64,000 nt of DNA, from positions 1-64,000 of the forward strand of contig PNNH01000038.1 in NCBI GenBank assembly GCA_013824165.1. The letters are read 5' to 3'. Origin of the DNA: Methylibium sp. (lineage in GTDB: Bacteria; Pseudomonadota; Gammaproteobacteria; Burkholderiales; Burkholderiaceae_C). The number at the start of each line of letters is the position of its first letter. The first letter of the stretch is position 1. The notes beneath the pieces were generated by a model. That model was not told where the DNA came from. It did no database searches and was given only the letters and a program-made list of their open reading frames with translations. Positions 1-8,199 of the stretch are shown here, in pieces. The translations under genes were made by a program, and so were the position numbers.

Positions 1-33
1 GTATCTCGAGAATATGCGAAACTTATCCCACGC

Positions 34-110
34 GGAGTGGTAGTTCAGTTGGTTAGAATACCGGCCTGTCACGCCGGGGGTCGCGGGTTCGAGCCCCGTC
101 CACTCCGCCA
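34..110 (+). tRNA. tRNA-Asp (anticodon GUC)
   Basis: A 77-nt cloverleaf with an encoded CCA end. The acceptor stem GGAGTGG (34-40) pairs with CCACTCC (100-106), followed by discriminator G and CCA. The anticodon loop CTGTCAC gives anticodon GUC for aspartate, and the T-loop GGTTCGAGCC is canonical. It is very close to bacterial tRNA-Asp as I recall it. Its promoter must lie outside the window, possibly shared with another tRNA upstream. Confidence 0.97.
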
Positions 111-121
111 AAAAACAAGGA

Positions 122-155
122 AACCCCTGGTGCGTATGCCCCAGGGGTTTTTTCT
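122..155 (+). terminator. Rho-independent terminator of the tRNA transcript
   Basis: The inverted repeat ACCCCTGG / CCAGGGGT is followed by a run of T (147-153), starting 13 nt after the tRNA CCA end. This is a textbook intrinsic terminator for the tRNA-Asp transcript. Confidence 0.9.
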
Positions 156-240
156 TTGCCAGGCAAAGATACTGTGAGCCCGCCGGATCTGTTATCTCAA
201 GTGAACTCGCTGATATTGGCTATTGCCTGCACAAATAAGC

Positions 241-528
241 TCAGGCGTGGCAGCCGTACAGGTGTTGGCGTCGTTCGCTGAAGTGCCACCAAGGCCTTGG
301 CGGCCCACCGGCCATGAAGTCAACTGCCGCCATCAAGGTGTCGAGCATGCAGGGGTCCTGGCGCTGGCCGCTCAGGCGGCACAAGCGCTGGTACAGCGCA
401 TAAGGATCGTGTCGACGCAGATCCTTGGGTCGAACAACGCCCAGCGCGCGCAGATCGGCGGCGACAGCGGGCCCGACATTCGGGATCTGCTCCAGGGTGA
501 AGCACTCTTCGAAATGGCGCGCCTTCAT
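241..528 (-). CDS. Cdd1-like helix-hairpin-helix protein (SOS operon with lexA)
   Basis: A 95-residue protein whose N-terminal half reads as a helix-hairpin-helix unit (LEQIPNVGPAVAADLRALGV). This is typical of the small Cdd1/'pathogenicity locus' family, also annotated as mitomycin-resistance-like. Such HhH proteins usually contact DNA non-specifically; the role of this family is not established. Its ATG lies 1 nt after the lexA stop codon, so the two are almost certainly co-transcribed and translationally coupled. It should therefore follow lexA in SOS induction. The family call rests on recognition of sequence pattern; the shared operon is directly visible. Confidence 0.75.
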   Translation of the reverse strand: MKARHFEECFTLEQIPNVGPAVAADLRALGVVRPKDLRRHDPYALYQRLCRLSGQRQDPCMLDTLMAAVDFMAGGPPRPWWHFSERRQHLYGCHA

Positions 529-529
529 G

Positions 530-1234
530 TCAGCCTCCGAACTCAGCGCGAATCAGTCCCACGGCCAGGCCTTCGATGCTGAAGTCGTCGCCTGCATTGA
601 CCAGAATGGGCTTGAAGTCCGCGTTTTCGGGCAGCAGCGCGATGCCGTCCCGGCTGCGCTTGTAGCGCTTCACAGTCACTTCGTCGCCGATCCGCGCGAC
701 GACGATCTGGCCGTTCTTGGCCTCCCTGGCTTGCTGAACCGCGAGCAAGTCGCCATCCATGATGCCGATGTCCTTCATGCTCATGCCGCGGACCTTCAGC
801 AGAAAGTCAGGCCGGCGCGCGAACATACCGGCCTCAACCGTGTAGGTCTGCTCGACATGCTCCTGCGCAAGAATGGGCTGGCCTGCGGCGACGCGCCCGA
901 CCAAGGGGAGGGTCAGTTGGGCAATGCCAGGCATGGGCAGTGTGAACTGCTGATTGGCAGCTTCACGCGCGAGCCGCGCCTGATGCACCGACTTCAATGT
1001 GTCAGACTTCAGCCGGATGCCGCGTGAGGTGCCGCCGACCAGTTCTATGGCGCCCTTGCGCGCCAGAGCTTGCAGGTGCTCCTCTGCTGCGTTGGCCGAG
1101 CGAAAGCCGAGTTCGGCGGCAATCTCGGCCCGCGTTGGTGGGGCGCCGGTGCGCTCTATCGCCTCGCGCACCAGATCAAGGATCTGCTGCTGCCGGGCGG
1201 TCAATCGGATTTCGCTGATGGGCTGATCGTCCAC
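530..1234 (-). CDS. lexA: LexA, SOS-response transcriptional repressor
   Basis: The repressor that holds the SOS regulon off until RecA filaments trigger its self-cleavage. With the GTG start at 1234 the protein has 234 residues. The N-terminal winged helix begins [16 protein letters not shown]. The cleavage bond is Ala117-Gly118 (VAAGQP), and the self-cleavage dyad is Ser152 (GMSMKD) and Lys189 (EVTVKR). The open frame extends to 1624, but that would run through both LexA boxes and into the asparaginase gene. The GTG at 1234 has a GCGAGG ribosome site 5 nt upstream and leaves the operators at a normal promoter distance. The Cdd1-like gene follows immediately. Confidence 0.95.
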   Translation of the reverse strand: MDDQPISEIRLTARQQQILDLVREAIERTGAPPTRAEIAAELGFRSANAAEEHLQALARKGAIELVGGTSRGIRLKSDTLKSVHQARLAREAANQQFTLPMPGIAQLTLPLVGRVAAGQPILAQEHVEQTYTVEAGMFARRPDFLLKVRGMSMKDIGIMDGDLLAVQQAREAKNGQIVVARIGDEVTVKRYKRSRDGIALLPENADFKPILVNAGDDFSIEGLAVGLIRAEFGG

Positions 1235-1269
1235 AAACACCTCGCTGACACCCAAGCTATGGGCGATGC

Positions 1270-1304
1270 CTGAGTATATATCCAGTATCTGTATGCTCAT
1301 CCAG
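1270..1304. promoter_or_regulatory. Two tandem LexA operators (SOS boxes)
   Basis: Two 16-bp CTG-N10-CAG elements: CTGAGTATATATCCAG at 1270-1285 and CTGTATGCTCATCCAG at 1289-1304, offset by 19 bp. Both fit the LexA box (CTGT-N8-ACAG type, each with one imperfect half). They lie 36-70 nt upstream of the lexA start and end 20 nt before the asparaginase ATG. A -10-like TATACT for lexA (minus strand, 1273-1278) falls inside the first box, as expected for autorepression. Confidence 0.85.
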
Positions 1305-1324
1305 TATTTTGATCGGGAGACTTC

Positions 1325-2254
1325 ATGCTTGTGATTCTTGGGACCGGCGGCACCATTGCCGGCCAGGCAGCCGACGCTGCAGACAATGTGGGCTACAAAG
1401 CCGGCCAGTTGGCCGTGGAGCAGTTGATTCAGGCTGTTCCGTCGCTGAGAACCTATCCGCTGGAGTGCGAGCAAGTCGCCCAGTTGGACAGCAAGGACAT
1501 GGACTTCGCGACTTGGCAGCGCTTGGCTCGGGCAGTGGCAGGGCACTTGGCTCGTCCGGAGGTGCAGGGGCTGGTGATCACCCATGGCACGGACACGCTG
1601 GAGGAGACGGCCTTCTTTCTGCAACGTCTGCTGGCGCCGACAAAGCCGGTCGTGCTGACGGCCTCGATGCGTCCGGCCACCGCTTTGGTGGCAGACGGGC
1701 CGCAGAACTTGCTGGACGCGGTTCGTGTTGCGTCCTTGCCTTCAGCCCGCGGCGTCGTGACCGTGGTTGCCGGCAAGGTGTACGGGCCCGAGCAGGTTCG
1801 CAAGGTGCACAGCTACCGGCTGGATGCCTTCGCTTCGAGTGACGGTGGGCAGCTTGCCCTGGTCGAGGAGGGGATGGTTCGCCTGACCGGTGCCTGGCCG
1901 GCCGACGAAGCAGCTTTGGGCGTGGCCAGCATTGACCGGCCTGCCGAGCTGTGGCCGCGCGTGCAGATCGTCTGGAACCATGTCGGCGCCGATGGCAGCG
2001 TGGTCGATGCGCTGCTGGCGCAGGGCGTCGACGGCATCGTCGTGGCGGCCACTGGCAATGGCACGCTGTCTGCAGGCCTGGAGGCCGCCTTGCGGCGTGC
2101 CAGTGCAGAAGGGGTCGCGGTGGTGATCGGCACGCGCTGTGACTCAGGCGCCGTGATTGCGGCGCCGAACACTCAAGCGCCCTGGCGCACCGCCGGGGCG
2201 CTGAGTCCAGTCAAGGCGCGCATTGAGTTGCTGCTCGCCCTGCTGGACGCCTGA
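1325..2254 (+). CDS. L-asparaginase
   Basis: Hydrolyses L-asparagine to aspartate and ammonia. The 309-residue protein shows both active-site threonine motifs of the bacterial asparaginase family: an N-terminal GTGGTIAG (first catalytic Thr) and [14 protein letters not shown] (second Thr plus Asp). A C-terminal GNGTLS...TRCDSGAV region is also characteristic. I see no signal peptide, so it is probably cytoplasmic. It is divergent from lexA, with the two LexA boxes immediately upstream of its ATG (ribosome site CGGGAGA), and ends 4 nt from the convergent ohr gene. Whether it is type I or II is not settled by sequence inspection. Confidence 0.92.
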   Translation: MLVILGTGGTIAGQAADAADNVGYKAGQLAVEQLIQAVPSLRTYPLECEQVAQLDSKDMDFATWQRLARAVAGHLARPEVQGLVITHGTDTLEETAFFLQRLLAPTKPVVLTASMRPATALVADGPQNLLDAVRVASLPSARGVVTVVAGKVYGPEQVRKVHSYRLDAFASSDGGQLALVEEGMVRLTGAWPADEAALGVASIDRPAELWPRVQIVWNHVGADGSVVDALLAQGVDGIVVAATGNGTLSAGLEAALRRASAEGVAVVIGTRCDSGAVIAAPNTQAPWRTAGALSPVKARIELLLALLDA

Positions 2255-2258
2255 CGGC

Positions 2259-2684
2259 TCAGGCGAGCGTCAGTGTGACGTCGATGTTGCCACGGGTGGC
2301 GTTCGAGTAGGGGCAGACCTGATGTGCGGTATCCACCAGGTCCTGGGCGACCGCGCGGTCGACGCCAGGCAGGGAAATGCTCATTGCCACCTGGATGCCG
2401 AAGCCGCTCGGGATCGGGCCGATGCCCACATCCGCGGTGATCGACACATCGCCTGGCAGGGCCACCTTCTTCATCATCGCCACATGCTTGAGCGCGCCGA
2501 TGAAGCAGGCCGAGTAGCCGGCTGCGAACAACTGCTCGGGATTCGTGCCGTTGCCGCCTGGACCGCCCAGCTCTTTAGGCGTGCTCAGTGTGAGGTTGAG
2601 TGCACCATCCGAGCTGGACGCGCTGCCTTGTCGGCCGCCGGTTGAAGTGGCGCGGGCGGTGTAGAGGACTTTGTCGAGGGCCAT
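2259..2684 (-). CDS. ohr: Ohr, organic hydroperoxide resistance peroxidase
   Basis: A 141-residue OsmC/Ohr-fold thiol peroxidase that reduces lipid and organic hydroperoxides. The two redox cysteines are present at Cys60 (GYSACF) and Cys124 ([12 protein letters not shown]), the arrangement that separates Ohr from OsmC. The N-terminal [13 protein letters not shown] and [19 protein letters not shown] segments are typical. A good AGGAG ribosome site precedes the ATG. The MarR-type repressor gene ohrR lies directly upstream on the same strand, the classic ohrR-ohr pairing. Confidence 0.95.
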   Translation of the reverse strand: MALDKVLYTARATSTGGRQGSASSSDGALNLTLSTPKELGGPGGNGTNPEQLFAAGYSACFIGALKHVAMMKKVALPGDVSITADVGIGPIPSGFGIQVAMSISLPGVDRAVAQDLVDTAHQVCPYSNATRGNIDVTLTLA

Positions 2685-2717
2685 GTTCTAACTCCTGTGA
2701 GTGGGTGGGGTGGTGTA

Positions 2718-3212
2718 TCAGCGCTGCGGAGCTGCGGCATCAATGAGTTGCTGCCGCAACTGCTGCAGTCGCTGGGTCAGGGAGCTCAGTTCTTCAAGTG
2801 AGCAGGCGCTGGCGCAGGCCAGCTTCGCCGGAATGGGCAAGGCCTGCTGCTTCATGGCCAGGCCTTGCTCGGTGAGAAACACATGCACGCGCCGTTCATC
2901 CTCGGCGGCGCGTTGGCGGGATATCAGCTGCGCAGCCTCCATGCGCTTGAGCAGCGGGGTCAAGGTGCCGGAGTCGAGCGATAGGCGCTCGCCTAGCGTC
3001 GACACGCTCGGTCCGTCCTGTTCCCACAGCACCAGCAGCACCAGATACTGCGGATAGGTCAGGCCAAGCGGTTCAAGCAAAGGCTTGTAGAGCTTGGTCA
3101 TCGCCAATGAGCTTGAATACAGGGCGAAGCACAGCTGTCGGTCCAGCCGCAGCCAGTCGGCGCTGGCGTCGCGGGCGGGATCGGGCTGGGTCTTGGTGCG
3201 TGGCATGGGCAT
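2718..3212 (-). CDS. ohrR: OhrR, MarR-family organic-peroxide-sensing repressor
   Basis: A MarR-family winged-helix repressor of about 164 residues. The N-terminal LDRQLCFALYSSSLAM carries the conserved peroxidatic Cys of OhrR proteins, followed by YKPLLEPLGLTYPQYLVLLVLWE and the recognition/wing region LDSGTLTPLLKRME...RAAEDERRVHVFLT. Oxidation of the Cys is known to release OhrR from its operator. The open frame reaches 3242, but that start would lie upstream of the 15-bp palindrome at 3223-3237, so I prefer the ATG at 3212 (3206 is also possible; neither has a strong ribosome site). It sits 33 nt upstream of ohr. Confidence 0.9.
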   Translation of the reverse strand: MPMPRTKTQPDPARDASADWLRLDRQLCFALYSSSLAMTKLYKPLLEPLGLTYPQYLVLLVLWEQDGPSVSTLGERLSLDSGTLTPLLKRMEAAQLISRQRAAEDERRVHVFLTEQGLAMKQQALPIPAKLACASACSLEELSSLTQRLQQLRQQLIDAAAPQR

Positions 3213-3222
3213 TAATGTATGA

Positions 3223-3237
3223 TGCAATTCAATTGCA
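3223..3237. promoter_or_regulatory. Putative OhrR operator palindrome
   Basis: TGCAATT-C-AATTGCA is a perfect 15-bp inverted repeat located 10 nt upstream of the ohrR start and 36 nt upstream of the divergent DUF1304 gene. AT-rich AATT/AATT palindromes of this kind are known OhrR sites in other proteobacteria. The assignment is inference from position and symmetry. Confidence 0.65.
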
Positions 3238-3273
3238 CACAATCTAAAAGGGCTTTGAGCCCAGGAGCTTTGT

Positions 3274-3627
3274 ATGAACCTGACGATCTCAAGCGTGCTG
3301 GTGGCCCTGGTCGCGGCACTGCATGTCTACATCATGGTGCTGGAGATGTTTCTTTGGACGACGCCGCGTGGCCGGCGCGCGTTCGGGCTGACACCTGAGT
3401 TTGCCGAGGCCAGCAAGGTGCTGGCCGCCAACCAGGGGCTCTACAACGGCTTTCTGGCCGCCGGCCTGCTGTGGGGGCTGTTGCGCGGCGACCTTGCGAC
3501 GCAACTCTTTTTCCTGGGCTGCGTACTCGTGGCCGGCCTCTACGGCGCAGCCACGGCCAGCCGCAAGATCCTGTTCGTGCAGGCGGTACCGGCGGCGATC
3601 AGCATCGCCGCCGTGCTGCTGAGCTGA
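3274..3627 (+). CDS. DUF1304 family small membrane protein
   Basis: A 117-residue integral membrane protein with about four hydrophobic segments (residues ~5-28, 55-68, 73-92, 98-116). It carries the family-typical motifs HVYIMVLEMFLWTTPRGRRAFG and NQGLYNGFLAAGLLWG. The function of DUF1304 is unknown. The ATG has a strong CAGGAG ribosome site. It is divergent from ohrR across a shared 61-nt region containing the putative OhrR operator, so peroxide-responsive control is plausible. The gene ends 6 nt from the convergent yheS. Confidence 0.88.
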   Translation: MNLTISSVLVALVAALHVYIMVLEMFLWTTPRGRRAFGLTPEFAEASKVLAANQGLYNGFLAAGLLWGLLRGDLATQLFFLGCVLVAGLYGAATASRKILFVQAVPAAISIAAVLLS

Positions 3628-3633
3628 CCGGGC

Positions 3634-5649
3634 TCAGGCCCCAGCCTGGATTGCGTCGACCTGGGCGCTGAGCTCGAGCCAGCGCAGCTCGGCAGACTCA
3701 AGCTCATCGTGGATCGCCTTCAGCCGCTTGCCGAGCTCGGCGATGCGGGCTGCTGCAGCGCTACCGCTGGCGAGTTCGCCCTCGACAGCCGTGCGCTCGT
3801 CAGCCAGCTTGTTGAGCGTGGCGTCAATCTGCTCCATCTCTCGGCGCAAGGGCTTGGTCTGCTCGGCCAGCCGTTGCCTTGCCTGCCCGCTGGCCTTGCG
3901 GTCTTCGCGCTTGAACACGGGCGCTGGAGCGCTTGCCTCGACGACTGCAGCAAGCACTGGCTCGGCCACAGCAGTAGCAGCGACAGCAGCCGATGAAGTC
4001 GCCGGCAGCTTGGCCGCCTGACGCGCTGCTTCCTTGGCTTGCTTGGCAGCCTCCTTGGACTGGTCGAGCAGCCACTTCTGGTAGTCATCCAGATCGCCGT
4101 CGAAAGGCCCGACCTTGCCGTCGGTCACCAGCCAGAACTCATCGCAGACTTCGCGCAGCAGCGCGCGGTCGTGGCTGACCAGCATCACCGTGCCTTCGAA
4201 CTCGTTGAGCGCCATCGACAGCGCCTCGCGGGTCTGCAGGTCCAGATGGTTGGTCGGCTCGTCCAGCAGCAGCAGGTTGGGGCGCTGCCAGACCAGCATG
4301 GCCAGCACCAGCCGCGCTTTTTCGCCGCCCGAGAGGCTGCCTACTGCCTGGTTGACCATATCGCCGACAAAGCGGAACTGGCCCAGGAAGTCGCGCAGCT
4401 CCTGCTCGCGGGCGCCGGGGCTGACTTCCTTGGCCAGGCGCACCATATGTGACAGCGGCCCCTCATCGGGGCGCAGCACATCCATCTCCTGCTGTGCGAA
4501 GTAGCCGATCGACAGGCCCTTGCCTTCGGTGATCTTGCCGCCCATGGCGCGCTGCATGCGCGCCACCGTCTTCACGACAGTGGACTTGCCCTGCCCGTTG
4601 GCGCCCAGGATGCCGATGCGCTGGCCGGCCAGCACCGAGCGGTCGATGCCGCGCACGATGATTTTGTCGCCTTCGGGCGTCGCGTAGCCGCAGGCCACCT
4701 CGTCGAACATCAGCATGGGGTTCGGCAGGCTGATGGGCTCGCGGAACTCGAAGGAGAAGTCCGAGGCGGTCAGCACCGGGGCCAGCCGCTCCATGCGTTC
4801 CAGCGCCTTCACGCGGCTCTGGGCCTGCTTGGCCTTGCTGGCCTTGGCCTTGAAGCGGTCGATGAACTTCTGCAGATGCTGCATGCGGTCCTGCTGCTTT
4901 TCGAAGGCGGCCTGCTGCAAGACCATGCGCTCGGCGCGCATCGCTTCAAACGCGGTGTAGTTGCCGCCGTAGCGCATCAGCTTGGCCTCGTCCAGGTGCA
5001 GGGTCACCTTGGTGATCGCATCGAGGAACTCGCGGTCGTGGCTGATGATGATCAACGTGCCGTCATAACGCTGCAGCCAGGCTTCCAGCCAGACCAGGGC
5101 GTCCAGGTCCAGGTGGTTGGTAGGCTCGTCCAGCAGCATCAGGTCAGCCGGGCACATCAGTGCGCGGGCCAGCTGCAGGCGCATGCGCCAGCCGCCCGAG
5201 AAGCTGTTCACCGGCGCATCGACCTGCGCCCCCTTGAAGCCCAGACCCATCAGGAGTGCCTGGGCGCGCGGACGCGCATCGAAGGCGCCAGCATCCATCA
5301 GCAGGCCGTGCGCATCGGCCATCGCGTGGCCGTCCTCGGCGGCTTCGGCCTCTTCCAGCGCCTTGCGGGCCGCCATCAGCCGGGTGTCGCCTTCCAGCAC
5401 ATAGTCGGTCGCCGGCATCTCGGTCTCCGGCATGTTCTGCGCCACCTCGCCCACGGCCCATTGGCGGGGGATCTCCACCTCGCCCTTATCGCTTTGTAGG
5501 CGGTCGGTCAGCAGCGCGAACAGGCTGGACTTGCCCGCACCGTTGCGCCCCACCAGGCCGACCTTCTCGCCAGGCTGAAGCGTGACGCTCGCGTCATCGA
5601 GAACAATTTTGGTGCCGCGGCGCAGCGTGATATTGCGCAGCGTGATCAT
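3634..5649 (-). CDS. yheS: ABC-F family ATPase YheS
   Basis: A 671-residue soluble ABC-F protein with two ATPase cassettes and no membrane domain. ABC-F proteins act on the ribosome. Cassette 1 has Walker A GLVGRNGAGKSS, signature FSGGWRMRLQLARAL and Walker B LMLLDEPTNHLDL. The inter-domain linker (RFKAKASKAKQAQSRVKALERM) is YheS-like. Cassette 2 has GILGANGQGKST, LSGGEKARLVLAML and LLLLDEPTNHLDL. A C-terminal Ala/Lys-rich stretch and coiled coil follow. The sequence aligns well with E. coli YheS as I recall it. Its ATG overlaps the prmB stop, so the two form an operon. Confidence 0.93.
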   Translation of the reverse strand: MITLRNITLRRGTKIVLDDASVTLQPGEKVGLVGRNGAGKSSLFALLTDRLQSDKGEVEIPRQWAVGEVAQNMPETEMPATDYVLEGDTRLMAARKALEEAEAAEDGHAMADAHGLLMDAGAFDARPRAQALLMGLGFKGAQVDAPVNSFSGGWRMRLQLARALMCPADLMLLDEPTNHLDLDALVWLEAWLQRYDGTLIIISHDREFLDAITKVTLHLDEAKLMRYGGNYTAFEAMRAERMVLQQAAFEKQQDRMQHLQKFIDRFKAKASKAKQAQSRVKALERMERLAPVLTASDFSFEFREPISLPNPMLMFDEVACGYATPEGDKIIVRGIDRSVLAGQRIGILGANGQGKSTVVKTVARMQRAMGGKITEGKGLSIGYFAQQEMDVLRPDEGPLSHMVRLAKEVSPGAREQELRDFLGQFRFVGDMVNQAVGSLSGGEKARLVLAMLVWQRPNLLLLDEPTNHLDLQTREALSMALNEFEGTVMLVSHDRALLREVCDEFWLVTDGKVGPFDGDLDDYQKWLLDQSKEAAKQAKEAARQAAKLPATSSAAVAATAVAEPVLAAVVEASAPAPVFKREDRKASGQARQRLAEQTKPLRREMEQIDATLNKLADERTAVEGELASGSAAAARIAELGKRLKAIHDELESAELRWLELSAQVDAIQAGA

Positions 5650-6521
5650 GCGGCGGAGCTCCGGCTCAGCGCTTCCTGGGTCATCAACAACACTTGGTCT
5701 TCTCCGGCCGATGTCTCCATCCAGGCCACTTCTAGATTTGGGAATGCGGCCTCGAAGAAGGCGCGCTCATTGCCGATTTCCAACACCAGCACGCCGTGCG
5801 GTGACAGATGCTGTGGTGCCTCCGCCAGCAGGCGACGCACGAAGTCCATGCCATCGGCACCGCCGGCCAACGCCAGCTGCGGTTCGGCCAGGTATTCCTG
5901 CGGCAGCACAGCCATCGACTGGCTGTTGACATAGGGGGGATTACACAGGATCAGGTCATAGCGACCTTGTGCTGGCGCCAGGCCGTCGCCCTGCAGCAGG
6001 CGGATGCGCTCGCCCAGGCTGTGCTTGTCCACATTGATCCGCGCCACCGCCAGCGCATCGGCGCTCAGATCGATCGCGTCCACCTGCACCTCGGGCCAGG
6101 CCATCGCCGCCAGCACGGCCAGACTGCCGTTTCCGGTGCACAGGTCCAGCACACGGTGGGTCTGCTCAGACAGCCAGGGATCGATGCTGGCATCGGCGAT
6201 CAGCTCGGCGATGAAGCTGCGCGGCACGATGGCGCGCTCGTCGACGTAGAAGGGCACGCCCTGCAACCAGGCTTCGCGGGTCAGATAGGCGGCCGGCTTG
6301 CGCGTGGCGATGCGCTCGCCGACCAGCGTTTCGATTTCGGCCTGCTGCGCCGGGCTCAGCGCAAGCTCGGCATGCTCGTCCAGGCTGTCCAGCGGCAGCT
6401 TCAGCTGCCACAGCACCAGCCAGGCCGCTTCGTCGAAGGCATTGCTGGTGCCATGCCCAAAAGAAACGCCCGCCTCGTTCAGGCGGGCGGCTTGGTGTTC
6501 GATGCAGGCTAGAAGGTTCAT
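5646..6521 (-). CDS. prmB: PrmB, ribosomal protein uL3 N5-glutamine methyltransferase
   Basis: SAM-dependent class I methyltransferase of about 291 residues that methylates a glutamine on ribosomal protein L3. The PrmB-specific segment AYLTREAWLQGVPFYVDERAIVPRSFIAELI precedes the SAM motif VLDLCTGNGSLAVLAA and the catalytic NPPYVN motif of glutamine methylases. The longest frame begins at a TTG (6524); the ATG directly after it (6521) is the more likely start. Overlapping the downstream yheS by 4 nt, it forms a two-gene translation-related operon. Confidence 0.95.
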   Translation of the reverse strand: MNLLACIEHQAARLNEAGVSFGHGTSNAFDEAAWLVLWQLKLPLDSLDEHAELALSPAQQAEIETLVGERIATRKPAAYLTREAWLQGVPFYVDERAIVPRSFIAELIADASIDPWLSEQTHRVLDLCTGNGSLAVLAAMAWPEVQVDAIDLSADALAVARINVDKHSLGERIRLLQGDGLAPAQGRYDLILCNPPYVNSQSMAVLPQEYLAEPQLALAGGADGMDFVRRLLAEAPQHLSPHGVLVLEIGNERAFFEAAFPNLEVAWMETSAGEDQVLLMTQEALSRSSAA

Positions 6522-6820
6522 CAAATCGAAGGCTTACAAGATCTTCACACCGCTGCAATTGGCGCCAGCCCAACATGTCGGTGTCAATCGCTGAGATTCT
6601 CCGAGGCGCTGCACTGCGCCTCAGCCATGGAGGGGTGATGCGCTCGGTCGTCCACTCCGACGACTACCCTGCGCAGCCCGTTCAAATTGGTCAGGCGCGC
6701 TTTCTCCGGGCGGGATTGTCGCGCATGCCTGTCTCAGGTCGTGAAATCTTGCGTCTTCGCTTCCAGCCGGCTTTCGTGGCCCTGTGAAGGTCTGGCCTGC
6801 CGCCCGATGGCTTGAGCCGC
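6522..6820. other. Non-coding interval upstream of prmB
   Basis: About 300 nt between the start of prmB and the end of the BON lipoprotein gene. It should carry the prmB promoter. A 70-codon plus-strand frame (6575-6787) has no recognisable protein features and looks like chance in GC-rich DNA. I see no strong hairpin with a T-run or any repeat here. Confidence 0.5.
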
Positions 6821-7405
6821 CTATCGCTTGGTCATCAGCTCGTTCTTGACGCTGCTCGCGCCCTCGGTGGCGCGGGCAATCTTGGCCGCTTGCTCGATCT
6901 GCCCTGGGTTGTCGACGAACCCGGTCAGCTGCACCTCTCCTTTGTAGGTGAGGACACTGATGTCGAAGCTCTTGACGTCAGGATCGGTCAGCAAGGCGGC
7001 CTTGACGCGGCCGGTCACGGTGGCGTCGTCGATCTTCGTGCCCACGGTGCTGGCCGAGCCTTTGAGGGAGACGCCGTTCTCTACCGCGGTCACACCCGTC
7101 ACGCTGCGCGCTGCAGCGAGCGCTTGGTCGATCTGGCTCTGGTTCTCAACAAAGCCGCTGAGTTGAACCACGCCTTTGCGGGATTCAACTTGCAGATCCA
7201 GGCTGTTGATGGTCGGGTTGGCCAGCAGAGCCGATTTGACGCTGGCGGTGATGACTGCGTCATCCACCTGGGTGCCCAGGGTGATGGGCGGCGGCGGTGT
7301 GGGGGTCGGCGCAGCTTCGGGCGTCTTGTTGCAGGCGACCAGCAGGCTCGTGCTGATCGCGCTGAGGGCCAGGGCCGACAGCAGGCGTGAAGTCTTTGTT
7401 CTCAT
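6821..7405 (-). CDS. BON-domain lipoprotein (OsmY-like)
   Basis: A predicted 194-residue lipoprotein. The signal sequence ends in the lipobox LLVAC, followed by a Thr/Pro-rich linker and then two BON domains (about residues 45-115 and 120-190), each with the pattern VTASVKSALL...GVVQLSGFV. BON domains are associated with membrane/phospholipid binding; OsmY-type proteins work in envelope stress. I chose the ATG at 7405 rather than the longer frame from 7483 because it begins exactly at the signal peptide. First gene of the accessory stress region; a second, single-BON lipoprotein lies at 25054. Confidence 0.88.
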   Translation of the reverse strand: MRTKTSRLLSALALSAISTSLLVACNKTPEAAPTPTPPPPITLGTQVDDAVITASVKSALLANPTINSLDLQVESRKGVVQLSGFVENQSQIDQALAAARSVTGVTAVENGVSLKGSASTVGTKIDDATVTGRVKAALLTDPDVKSFDISVLTYKGEVQLTGFVDNPGQIEQAAKIARATEGASSVKNELMTKR

Positions 7406-7496
7406 GGGATGGGTGCTCCGGTACGTGAAAGAAATTTGGGTGGTGCCCAAGGCGCTGCGCTGGGCTGGGCCTTGTTGAAACATCCGGGCTCGTGCA

Positions 7497-7820
7497 TCAG
7501 ACGCCCCAGGTCACATCGACGGCGGCAGCTTGCGCGGTCCTGAGCATCTGTAGCAGTGGCCAGCTGCGCTGGTGCAAGCCCACGCCACCATTGGGTTCGG
7601 CGGGGGTGCTGGCTGAAGCGGCAGCATCGGCCGCCTGGGCGTGGTGGCGCTGAATTGCACCGATGGCGCACACAATCGCGTCAATCGCCGCTGACAGCGC
7701 TGTCGTTTCGATGATGCCTTTGGCGGCAGGATCCCTGCCGATGATGCGCAGCATTTCATCTCCATCGGCCTTCAGCATCAGCACATCGCTGCTCTCAGGG
7801 CACTTGAAGGTGTAGGTCAT
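7497..7820 (-). CDS. DUF1840 family protein
   Basis: A 107-residue cytoplasmic protein. It starts MTYTFKCPESSDVLMLKADGDEMLRIIGRDPAAKGIIE and ends LHQRSWPLLQMLRTAQAAAVDVTWGV, both conserved in the DUF1840 family that I associate with betaproteobacteria. The middle is Ala-rich and of low complexity. No biochemical role is known. I preferred the ATG at 7820 over 7841 because the domain begins there. It sits alone in a minus-strand series of short stress-type genes, with no obvious operon partner. Confidence 0.85.
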   Translation of the reverse strand: MTYTFKCPESSDVLMLKADGDEMLRIIGRDPAAKGIIETTALSAAIDAIVCAIGAIQRHHAQAADAAASASTPAEPNGGVGLHQRSWPLLQMLRTAQAAAVDVTWGV

Positions 7821-7955
7821 GGTCGTCGCGAGGCTTCTCAATTGGCAGAACGCCGGTCGGCGCGAGGCCGGCCGGACCCCTGAATGGGCGCAGCGGCGGC
7901 ACGGCGCACCGGCGCCGCAGACCAGGGACAGCAGCGCGTCCCCGGCCCTGTCGCA

Positions 7956-8138
7956 TTACTTGCTGACCGCGTCCTTGACGACTTCCTTGATGTCGCCGAC
8001 GGCCTTTTGCGCTTCTCCCTCTACCTGCTTCTTGATGCCCTTGACCTGCTGCTCATGGCTGCCGAGCACCTTGCCGGTGGTCTGCTGCACCTTGCCTGCG
8101 GCTTGCTTGATCGTGCCCTTGACTTGATCCTTGTTCAT
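7956..8138 (-). CDS. CsbD-family general stress protein (first copy)
   Basis: A 60-residue, highly charged, helix-forming protein: MNKDQVKGTIKQAAGKVQQTTGKVLGS followed by KGIKKQVEGEAQKAVGDIKEVVKDAVSK. This is the CsbD pattern (KxKGxxxxxxGKxKxxxGK), a family of small stress-induced proteins of unclear function. The surrounding longer frame has no merit; the ATG at 8138 lies 6 nt after an AAAGGAAAAAG ribosome site. It is 61 nt downstream of the PRC-barrel gene. A second CsbD gene lies at 9873. Confidence 0.9.
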   Translation of the reverse strand: MNKDQVKGTIKQAAGKVQQTTGKVLGSHEQQVKGIKKQVEGEAQKAVGDIKEVVKDAVSK

Positions 8139-8199
8139 GCTTTTTCCTTTGCGTTGAAATTGAAATTTCAGTCCGGTTCGCGTCCTGCGGGGAGAACGC

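Noticed and set aside
6575-6787. 70-codon plus-strand frame between prmB and the BON gene
   Set aside because: No ribosome site, no recognisable pattern, and it lies in the promoter region of prmB.
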